This document shows, piece after piece, positions 42,242 to 48,906 of a stretch of DNA of 49,462 nucleotides (position 1 is its first letter; every line of letters begins with the position of its first letter). This DNA comes from an uncultured Verrucomicrobiales bacterium (GTDB taxonomy: Bacteria; Verrucomicrobiota; Verrucomicrobiia; Verrucomicrobiales; DEV007). Location: NCBI GenBank assembly GCA_937891465.1, contig CALAHF010000108.1:1-49462 (forward strand), in the 5' to 3' direction. The translations under genes and the position numbers were made by a program. The notes below the pieces were generated by a model, which did not search any database, was not told the DNA's origin, and was given only the letters and a program-made list of their open reading frames with translations.

Positions 42242-43169
42242 TCAATTTCCCTTACGAACTGCATTCAATGCGTAGGGACATTCAAAAACGCCAACACTGG
42301 GTTCGAGATCAAACGAGGCCGAGTTGAGTTGATCGTTCGCGCCCACTCGATCGAACACTTCGCGTTGCATCGTTAACCGAGGTCGCGTTTTTGGAGTTGC
42401 GGCGATTGCTGAACGTCGCGGAAGATCTTTTGTCCCTTTATTGTATGCAGACTCTAATAATTCCTGATAACGCTCAAAAGTGTCCACGGAGCCCGTTTCA
42501 GGTTCAATGGTGTCAGAGAGCAGTTTAATCACAGCAGGATCCACGTTCTTAAGAGCTTCCACTTTGGCCTTGCTGCCCAACCGCGTAAGGCCGACCCGCC
42601 AACAAATAATAAAGCTGACGGGAAACATCAGCCAAAAGGTCGATAGTTTCAAAATCGTTCATCCCGCGAGGCTCCGGACGACCCAATCCTAGATCGATAA
42701 TTCGAAGAGTCAGATAAGCTGATTTTTCCAAAACAACCATGAGATTCTCCAACTGCAATCCAAGCAATAAGCGATAGTGAGGCTCGACCTCAACTAAACT
42801 GTCTATAAGATCTAGAGACAAGGCCAGGGCAGTGTGCGGTTCCACCGGGTCGTTCCTTACAATGTAGTCCGTCAGAAACTCGCCTTCGTTGATGTCGGTT
42901 GCGTAAAAGAAAATCCCGTCGTCGTCCGCTGTCGCCAGGATTTTCTGAAAACAATGGTTATGGATCGTTCCTGCATTCCAGGCACGTTCCAAAAATGACA
43001 ATTTGCCATTTCCCTCCATCTGCTAATAACGTGCAGTTCGACAAAGCGATTGGTTTTAAGGGTCAAATCCAAGGCACACGACTTCTTCAGACACTCTGCG
43101 GAGCGAAATCGGGTTCCGGTCCTTGTTTTGGCAAACAAGGAAATCGCCAAAGGGCTCGAGATTAGGCAT
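42242..43169 (-). pseudogene. Decayed Ser/Thr-kinase-like gene inside the tubulin locus
   Basis: From ATG 43169 the frame reads MPNLEPFGDFLVCQNKDRNP, ISLRRVSEEVVCLGFDP, then TAA (43056-43058) and TAG (43023-43025), and resumes in the same frame: LSFLERAWNAGTIHNHCFQK, ILATADDDGIFFYATDINEG, LLLGLQLENLMVV, LRIIDLGLGRPE, FETIDLLADVSRQLYYLLAG. This is the order of a protein kinase C-lobe, with the HRDLKPEN loop replaced by GLQLENL and DFG by DLG, so even the ancestral domain was probably a pseudokinase. A frameshift near 42575-42592 leads into KVEALKNVDPAVIKLLSDTI and ERYQELLESAYNKG. The frame ends at TGA (42242-42244) but stays open beyond it into the replaced N-terminus of the BtubB-like gene. 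Confidence 0.7.
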
Positions 43170-43239
43170 ATGCGGACTTAGAAAGAGTAGAATAGACAGG
43201 ATATTACGAGGCTTTCTATAAACTCCGTGATTATTTTAA

Positions 43240-43512
43240 TTAATGAGAGTCAAAATTGAACGGATGCGAAATGTCATCACGCCTTGGTTTCAACTGTGTT
43301 CCGATCGGATTGAGGATGTTCACCGAACCACCCCTGTTCGATCGTCGCGTTGATTCGATTGAACCCTGTTTGATTGTGACAAGGACTGAAGGCAGCGAAC
43401 CGGGAACATGGTGCGGATTCAATTTTTCAGGATCTCCCAACAATCTAAGCTCAGCGTCGGGGCTCCAACTATCAAGCGTTTCAGTGTTTTCCAAGTTAAT
43501 ATTCATGCTCAC
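43240..43512 (-). CDS. Small hypothetical ORF containing a dispersed-repeat insertion
   Basis: The 90-codon frame starts MSMNINLENTETLDSWSPDA and continues ELRLLGDPEKLNPHHVPGSL; then VTIKQGSIESTRRSNRGGSV is the translation of repeat copy 9, and NILNPIGTQLKPRRDDISHP closes it. The repeat keeps the frame open. The N-terminal half could be the start of a real small protein in the tubulin operon (21 bases after the BtubA-like gene) or the former N-terminus of another gene. It is not recognised and may not be functional. Confidence 0.4.
   Translation of the reverse strand: MSMNINLENTETLDSWSPDAELRLLGDPEKLNPHHVPGSLPSVLVTIKQGSIESTRRSNRGGSVNILNPIGTQLKPRRDDISHPFNFDSH
43315..43380. repeat. Dispersed repeat, copy 9, inside an open frame
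   Basis: gttcaccgaaccacccctgt, tcgatcgtcgcgttgattcg, attgaaccctgtttgattgt: two units in tandem of the family otherwise found between genes. It lies within the small ORF between the BtubA-like gene and the kinase remnant. Confidence 0.65.
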
Positions 43513-43533
43513 TAATTTTCAGGTTCTTAATAC

Positions 43534-44805
43534 TCAAATATCTTGATAGCGCTCGGCACGGAATCCAACTTCGCGGCGGCGTGTTTCGATGTCGTATTCA
43601 GTCATTTCAGCCTCCAAATACCAATTGGCGAAGGCGCGACGGCTCCAAAGTTGATCGAATCGTTCGCACAATTCCTGCAGCCAACTTCCTATCGATGAAC
43701 TGTTTACCAGAACGCAAATTGCTGAATGCGGTGACGGTTCGGTGCTCAAATGCACGCGGGCGAAGTGGGGAATCGCAGTTTCATTATCCTTTTCGTTTTT
43801 CCGAAGTACTTGCAAGCCCGCCCGATTTTTTCCGTAAATGCCGAGGCTGAGGATTTTTCCATCGGCACACGGACAGAGATCGAGGTTTTTCTCGAGGACT
43901 TGATTCAAAATCTGCCCTGAAGTTCTGACCGACGCGTTTTTTCGCAAAATCGACTGAAGTGGGAAAATCGCTCCGGTTGCCAGCGGGAAATCAGGGTGAG
44001 GGGCCAAATCGTGGATAACATCGGCCAGCGAGTTCGCCGGATTTTCATCGCCACTGAATCGAATTGAGCCGGTCATAGCCAGCACAATATCTGCAATCAA
44101 TTTGTTGATGTGCGGAATGCTGGGATGTTCGATTTCCCAGTGAGAGGCCGCTAATTGCAGCAGAATATCGTTGTGGAAAACAAGTCCGAGAGAAATATGT
44201 TTTAGAGCCGCCTCGATGCCGAATACGGCGTTGTAAGGTTCCGTTACCGGCGAAGAGACAGAAGTGGACGGAAGGACGCCTACGGTCATTATCGGGGCTG
44301 CCGGGGCATAGTCCTTCAAAATCTCGAAGAGCCCAGCGGCAAGCCCGGAGCCGGATCCACCGCCGTATCCTTGAAATACAATAAATGCCGTAGGTGCGGG
44401 AGTTTTCTGGAACTCGCGGTCCAAAACAGCACGGATATCGGAATTCAAGCGATCGCCCACTTCTCGAACGGCCACAGCGAAATTGTTTCCGCTCGATTCA
44501 ACGCCGGTTACGAAATTTGCCGGATTGAACAGCTCGCTCCAAGTTCGCTTCAAGTCATCTGCCGCCCGGGGATCGGAATCCAGGAATAGGCAACGAGGCA
44601 CGTAGTGCGTTTCTGAGCCCGTTCCAACCGCGGTGAAGAGTTTCTGCCAGTGACCGGTCGGTTCAGCGTCTGAACGACCGGTTTCGGGAATGATTTGATG
44701 ATCGCGGCATAACTGTGCCCAAAACGCGGCGGCCATTTGACTGCCCGCTTGTCCAACACCGGTGACGAGAATACTGCCTTCGTCCATTGTAAATTTGGTA
44801 TTCAC
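43534..44805 (-). CDS. btubA: Divergent BtubA-like bacterial tubulin
   Basis: The 423-residue protein (an alternative start is MDEGSILV, six codons in) has tubulin/FtsZ GTPase features throughout: VTGVGQAGSQMAAAFWAQLC (loop T1, 14-33), HYVPRCLFLDSDPRAADDLK (T2), ELFNPANFVTGVESSGNNFA (T3), FQGYGGGSGSGLAAGLFEIL with signature GGGSGSG (148-154, T4), GVLPSTSVSSPVTEPYNAVF (T5) and a C-terminal LWSRRAFANWYLEAEMTE. LFNPAN and RRAFANWYL are close to Prosthecobacter BtubA. The middle/C-terminal part (about 255-380) is shorter and much more divergent than known BtubA (473 residues from memory). It should bind GTP and form filaments, but its partner subunit here is damaged. It begins 5 bases after the regulator's stop, so translation is probably coupled. 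Confidence 0.88.
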   Translation of the reverse strand: MNTKFTMDEGSILVTGVGQAGSQMAAAFWAQLCRDHQIIPETGRSDAEPTGHWQKLFTAVGTGSETHYVPRCLFLDSDPRAADDLKRTWSELFNPANFVTGVESSGNNFAVAVREVGDRLNSDIRAVLDREFQKTPAPTAFIVFQGYGGGSGSGLAAGLFEILKDYAPAAPIMTVGVLPSTSVSSPVTEPYNAVFGIEAALKHISLGLVFHNDILLQLAASHWEIEHPSIPHINKLIADIVLAMTGSIRFSGDENPANSLADVIHDLAPHPDFPLATGAIFPLQSILRKNASVRTSGQILNQVLEKNLDLCPCADGKILSLGIYGKNRAGLQVLRKNEKDNETAIPHFARVHLSTEPSPHSAICVLVNSSSIGSWLQELCERFDQLWSRRAFANWYLEAEMTEYDIETRRREVGFRAERYQDI

Positions 44806-44810
44806 TAAAG

Positions 44811-45500
44811 TTATGAAGTGGTGGAAGTTTTATCTGAATTTTCGAGTAAATTTCCCGGAACGGGATGACCCGGTGCCCAGCGGGGGATTCTCTCCATCGC
44901 GATCACTACGCGTGCGCTGGGATGAAATCGTGGTGCGATCGTGTCGAGACTCTTGCCTAATTCGGTTGATCCTTCGATCCACCGCTTCGGAGTTGATGCA
45001 TGGTATTCGACCTTTTTCATGGGGGTCAAAAGGTGCTCTACGGCTTGTTCTAAATCACAATCCTGGCACACGGAATCGAGGGCTTCCGTGAGCAGGTGAA
45101 CAACCGACGCGCGTTGCCGATTTTTTGATGATTCGTTACCCGCCGCGCGAATCAAAAGTCGAGTCCAAAACCCGAGTTGCTGCATGCTGCCTGAAAGTGA
45201 ATTTTCAGGGGCTGAATTGAGCTGCTCGATCCAGCATTCGTAGAAGTCTCTAGAATACTTTTTTCCGTCAACCGCAAGCGGTTTCCCAGAAGACCCTTTA
45301 AGAAGTTCCCGATGGTCGACTCCGGTCGTGCGCTCGATCCGCAACGCGAGCTTTCGACTGATCTCGAATTTTCCGTTTTCGATCGCCTGGATCGTGGGTG
45401 CCGCAACTCCTACCAACTCGGCAAAATCTGCCTGAGTTTTTGTGTCCGTCAATTTTCGGATATCACGCAAAGGATGATAGAAGGAGGGAGGTCTCGGCAT
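44811..45500 (-). CDS. XRE-type helix-turn-helix regulator heading the tubulin operon
   Basis: The 229-residue protein from MPRPPSFYHPLRDIRKLTDT (a longer start at 45545 crosses a palindrome and is less likely) has an N-terminal HTH of the Cro/C1 type: KTQADFAELVGVAAPTIQAI, ENGKFEISRKLALRIERTTG (about 19-60). The C-terminal ~150 residues are not recognised; they carry SVVHLLTEALDSVCQDCDLE. The HTH is followed by a spaced sensor-like part rather than by a phage repressor peptidase. Its stop codon is 5 bases from the BtubA-like start, so it is in the same transcript and may regulate it. Regulators are not part of the known btub operons. Confidence 0.85.
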   Translation of the reverse strand: MPRPPSFYHPLRDIRKLTDTKTQADFAELVGVAAPTIQAIENGKFEISRKLALRIERTTGVDHRELLKGSSGKPLAVDGKKYSRDFYECWIEQLNSAPENSLSGSMQQLGFWTRLLIRAAGNESSKNRQRASVVHLLTEALDSVCQDCDLEQAVEHLLTPMKKVEYHASTPKRWIEGSTELGKSLDTIAPRFHPSARVVIAMERIPRWAPGHPVPGNLLENSDKTSTTS

Positions 45501-45811
45501 GATTTTTCTGCCAGAGGTGTAGCATAGCCGTATGCAAGAGTGCAACTTATTCTTTTATGTTTTTCGCGTGTTTGAATTTTTTATGAAAATTGGAAGTGCG
45601 CTACGATTAAGTAGGCACAACGTAACTGGATCCAAATTGATTTTAAAAAGCGCGTAGCATACAAATAAGTTAAAAATGAAGAATTCAAAATTTAGTTAAG
45701 ACATCTAAATAATAAACGAAATTAAGAGAAAATGACGAAAAATTGCCAATTTTTTCCCAAATTTGAACGGGTATCAGTTGCTTTTGTTGTGGGTTAGACT
45801 ATCGAAATGGA
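45501..45811. promoter_or_regulatory. AT-rich divergent intergenic region with a palindrome upstream of the regulator
   Basis: This 311-base region separates the regulator (minus) from the His-rich lipoprotein (plus). GCATA-gccg-TATGC (45522-45535) is a perfect 5-bp-arm palindrome 22-35 bases before the regulator's ATG, and the half GTAGCATA recurs at about 45652-45659. It is a candidate autoregulatory operator; the inference rests only on position and symmetry. The rest is strongly AT-rich and no gene is seen. Confidence 0.35.
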
Positions 45812-46117
45812 ATGAAATTCTCTCGATTGTTGTTGATTGCTCCGGCTCTAACTGGATTCGGAATCGTAGGTTGTGAGCGGCATAGTTTTGAAGAAACCAG
45901 CCAGCTATTTAAGCCACATGGCGGTGATCACGGAGATGGGCACGGCGATCATTCCGACCCACATGCGGGAGATCATGCTGCCGAAAAAGGACACGATGAT
46001 CACGGCAAAAAGGATGGCCATGAAGGGGATGCAAAGCGCGATGATCACACCGACAAACCAGCCAAAAAAGAGGCTCCTAAAAAGGCGAAAGGCGAAGCAA
46101 AAGATGTTGGGATTTGA
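45812..46117 (+). CDS. His/Asp-rich small lipoprotein
   Basis: The 101-residue protein starts MKFSRLLLIAPALTGFGIVGC with lipobox GIVGC, so the mature protein would be lipid-anchored at Cys21. The mature part is built of H, D, G and K: HGGDHGDGHGDHSDPHAGDH and HDDHGKKDGHEGDAKRDDHT, then an alanine/lysine tail. Such composition binds divalent metals (Zn, Ni, Co or Cu) in known His-rich proteins, so metal storage or delivery at the envelope is likely by composition alone. A strong terminator follows 46 bases after the stop. Confidence 0.75.
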   Translation: MKFSRLLLIAPALTGFGIVGCERHSFEETSQLFKPHGGDHGDGHGDHSDPHAGDHAAEKGHDDHGKKDGHEGDAKRDDHTDKPAKKEAPKKAKGEAKDVGI

Positions 46118-46162
46118 TCCCGTTTTTCGTTCAGAATCGGATCGAAGTTATGATCCTGGATT

Positions 46163-46202
46163 CACAAAAAAACACGGGCCAAACGGACCGTGTTTTTTTG
46201 TG
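46163..46202 (+). terminator. Bidirectional rho-independent terminator
   Basis: cacaaaaaaacacgg pairs with ccgtgtttttttgtg around the loop gccaaacgga. The stem is perfect over 15 bp with A- and T-runs on both sides, so it can end transcription of the His-rich lipoprotein gene (plus) and of the GtrA-like gene (minus). Confidence 0.9.
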
Positions 46203-46285
46203 TCTTTTTCGGTCGGTTGTCCATTGCTTTAATGGATTGATTCTTGGGTGAATTAAACCCAAACATTGCTTTTGGTTACCTGGAT

Positions 46286-46831
46286 TTACTTGGCGAATAC
46301 GAACAACTTCCGACAAGCGAAATTTACGAGAGCGGAAACAACGATCAGTAAAACATGGGCAATTATGGCGACACCTTTTTGAGACTCAGCCTGCCCGATC
46401 AAGTAAATACTGGGAATAATTCCTACGACAAATGAGAATGTTGAAATTGCTGTAAATATGGAAAACTCTTTTAGCTTAGAGTGCTTTCCAGAGGTGAAAA
46501 CCCACAACGCGTTTAGGAAATACGCCACGAAATTGGCAAAAATGAATGCAATTGATTCGGCGACGATGTAATTGCTCCGAGCACCAGCGACTGTCAGTCC
46601 TTCATTGTCGTCAATGTTGACGGGGAAGCCGTTATGTATGATCAAAAACGCAATGATGGTCATAACGATGACGGATGCTACTCCGCAGATGCCGTATTTC
46701 GCGAATTGAACCAACCCAGGAGCATCCCGGGAATTCATCAGACGCAGGGTCGGGCCAAGGCCTTCCGTTTGAAGCACTCTATAAACGATCTGAATGTCGC
46801 CTACGGCGCCTTTGAAAAGTTTACCAATCAT
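46286..46831 (-). CDS. GtrA-like membrane protein
   Basis: The 181-residue protein has four hydrophobic helices: about 44-68 (KYGICGVASVIVMTIIAFLI), 91-112 (VAESIAFIFANFVAYFLNAL), 122-146 (EFSIFTAISTFSFVVGIIPS) and 152-178 (IIAHVLLIVVSALVNFACRK). FANFVAYFLNALWVFTSGKH and the closing NFACRKLFVF are the two signatures of the GtrA family (PF04138), which helps flip or transfer lipid-linked sugars. An N-terminal cytoplasmic part of ~40 residues is longer than usual. It starts 21 bases after the end of the TIM-barrel gene on the same strand. Confidence 0.88.
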   Translation of the reverse strand: MIGKLFKGAVGDIQIVYRVLQTEGLGPTLRLMNSRDAPGLVQFAKYGICGVASVIVMTIIAFLIIHNGFPVNIDDNEGLTVAGARSNYIVAESIAFIFANFVAYFLNALWVFTSGKHSKLKEFSIFTAISTFSFVVGIIPSIYLIGQAESQKGVAIIAHVLLIVVSALVNFACRKLFVFAK

Positions 46832-46852
46832 TATAATTCTATAAAATTGTGA

Positions 46853-47785
46853 TTACTTCTCAGGCCACTCGTAAGTTCCGCCATAGCGTTTCTCCCAGAT
46901 TTTCCAGGATTCCATAATTTCCTTGGTTTTCCGTCGAGGATTCAGCTCCCAAACGAGTGGCAAGCTTTGCGGAACGAACGGCATCAGAGCATCGTAATCG
47001 ATCGAACCGTGAAAAGGGATGTGATGATCTTTGTGTGGCCAGATCGTATCGTGCAGATGGCACCCTATGAGTCGCTTGTGAACGCTCTCAAGCCACTGAT
47101 GATGATCGAGCAGGCCAAGGTTGGCCTTTCTTTGAACGTGTCCGAAATCGTGCCAATAGCCCAACCAGGGCGAATCGTATTCGTCGAGCAACTGAAGCAT
47201 TTCCTCCTCAGTCGGAACCTGTTCGTAGTGGCTTCGGCTCTCTAGGGCGATTTTAACCCGTTTTTCCTCTGCGTGGGGTAAAATGATGTCCAGTGCATCC
47301 CGGACTCGCTGGAGATAAATTGGAGCGATTTCACGACGTTTCTGAATGAACTCGTGTTTGAGCTTCACGTATTGGCGCGAATGGATCTCTCCGGCAAGGG
47401 CCATCGCTTCCAATTCTTTCGAATATGACTTGATCGGAGCTGTTCCGCAATGAACTACGAGATATTCACCACCGAACTTCTCGCAGGTGTAGATCGAGTC
47501 TATACTGAGGCGGATGGCACGCTGGCGCTCGTTTTCGCGGTGCGACGTAAACTCAAAGGCGTCCGGCGCATCGATCATGACATCTACCGGAGAAGGACAG
47601 AAATTATGAACACCGCATATATTTACCAACCCTTCCTCGTATGCCTTAAAAATGCCGGGGAGTAGTGAAACTTTGGTTCCGTGACTGATTTCTAGTAAAC
47701 GGATGTCATGCCACTTCATCTCCTTGGCAAGGAGGTAGCCGTCATCGTATCGATGACTGAGCCAACAGGTGGAATAGGCGAGCAT
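46853..47785 (-). CDS. Sugar phosphate isomerase/epimerase-like TIM-barrel protein
   Basis: The 310-residue cytoplasmic protein is of the xylose-isomerase-like/AP-endonuclease-2 type. Metal-site and barrel motifs: VNICGVHNFCPSPVDVM, EYLVVHCGTAPI, VKIALESRSHYEQVPTEEEM (the E of the metal site), PWLGYWHDFGHVQRKANLGL (HD), LIGCHLHDTIWPHKDHHIPF (H) and LPLVWELNPRRKTKEI (E). The metal-binding set E-D-H-E is complete. The substrate cannot be told; neighbours (GtrA-like protein) give only a loose link to sugar metabolism. Confidence 0.88.
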   Translation of the reverse strand: MLAYSTCWLSHRYDDGYLLAKEMKWHDIRLLEISHGTKVSLLPGIFKAYEEGLVNICGVHNFCPSPVDVMIDAPDAFEFTSHRENERQRAIRLSIDSIYTCEKFGGEYLVVHCGTAPIKSYSKELEAMALAGEIHSRQYVKLKHEFIQKRREIAPIYLQRVRDALDIILPHAEEKRVKIALESRSHYEQVPTEEEMLQLLDEYDSPWLGYWHDFGHVQRKANLGLLDHHQWLESVHKRLIGCHLHDTIWPHKDHHIPFHGSIDYDALMPFVPQSLPLVWELNPRRKTKEIMESWKIWEKRYGGTYEWPEK

Positions 47786-48156
47786 AGTGAGAAAAGTGTG
47801 CTGTGACCTTAGGTCGTGATTCGAGATAATCCATAGACGCTTTTCACTGCGTCGAAAGTGTTAAATGGAAAGATTTTCAAGGATTGAATTGTCCTAATAC
47901 ATTGACCTTGTGGTTTATGATTCTAATTTTACGCAAAATCGTGTTTGTGGTGTTTATCGTAAAGTATTTTAAATGTGATTCCTTGGAGTCGCAACTTCTA
48001 AGTATTATCTGACTATTGCAACGGTGTGATTATCAACTAATTTAAACTATTAATGAATGCTAGGCGTTTTCTTCGCGAGGTTTCTGTGATCAGCCGATCA
48101 AAAAGGTCCGGGCAATTGATCTCGCGTCCATAGGGGAGCTTTGATTTTGTTCTGGA
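47786..48156. other. Non-coding, AT-rich stretch
   Basis: Nothing convincing is seen on either strand. The region is A/T-rich from about 47860 and lies between two minus-strand genes, so it may hold the promoter of the TIM-barrel gene. No repeat copy is found here. Confidence 0.4.
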
Positions 48157-48864
48157 TCAGCCCAAATGGCGAATCTGCGAATCGGTGGAGTCACCCGACA
48201 ATTCGTCATCTGGGACGGGTTTATTATTTCGACGTGCTGCGTAGGGAATTCGCTCGGGGTAAAGATAACCAGCCTGCAAAAGCCGGACTCGAGAATGAGG
48301 CGGCATGGGATTTTTAACTGCGGATTTATATGACCAGCCTGGGCACCCTGCCAAAATCACTTTTCTGTTCATCGACTGGGCTCTTTCGACTGTCATCTGA
48401 AGGAGCCAGAAGAAATGTAGGGCATCAAGATTTCCATCGAAGTCGATGTCCGATTCAGAAACATATTCCGTAAACGAGACGACTTCCTCCTCCCCAACAA
48501 GGAACTGATTTTCTCCCGTTGAGACCAACTCCGGCTCCCATATCGCAAATGCGGAGGCACTTTTTTCTTCAGTTCGCCCGTGAGCGATTACTTTCGGAAG
48601 TATTTCAAAAGTGAAGGGAAACGGTGACCACGATGGGGTCATCGTCAAGGGCGCCGACGGAGTAACGAATTTCTTATACAGATGAACTTTCGAAATGCTC
48701 TCTTTTGGGGAATCGGCCTGATCCTCCATCGTATGAAGCCAGTCAAATTCCTGTGTGAAGAATTCAGCGTTGAGAAGGAACTTCTTCGGTGACTTCCTGA
48801 GAACTCCAAGGAGGTAAGCAAAAGGATAATCTTCTTCTGAACAGAGTTCGTCGAAGGGATACAT
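48157..48864 (-). CDS. Hypothetical protein
   Basis: The 235-residue soluble protein is not recognised. It begins MYPFDELCSEEDYPFAYLLG and has no signal peptide or membrane helix. Conserved-looking parts are LHFFWLLQMTVERAQSMNRK, VILAGCPGWSYKSAVKNPMP and YLYPERIPYAARRNNKP. It is acidic in the first half. Its start lies 43 bases beyond the end of the preceding minus-strand gene, so both may be co-transcribed. Confidence 0.65.
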   Translation of the reverse strand: MYPFDELCSEEDYPFAYLLGVLRKSPKKFLLNAEFFTQEFDWLHTMEDQADSPKESISKVHLYKKFVTPSAPLTMTPSWSPFPFTFEILPKVIAHGRTEEKSASAFAIWEPELVSTGENQFLVGEEEVVSFTEYVSESDIDFDGNLDALHFFWLLQMTVERAQSMNRKVILAGCPGWSYKSAVKNPMPPHSRVRLLQAGYLYPERIPYAARRNNKPVPDDELSGDSTDSQIRHLG

Positions 48865-48906
48865 AACTAAGCGAGGCTGAGGATAGTTCTTCGCACTGCG
48901 ACCAAC

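Noticed and set aside
42242-42244. TGA between the kinase remnant and the BtubB-like frame as a recoded codon (genetic code change)
   Set aside because: Other intact genes in the window use TGA normally as a stop, and the same kinase frame also has TAA and TAG stops, so decay is simpler.
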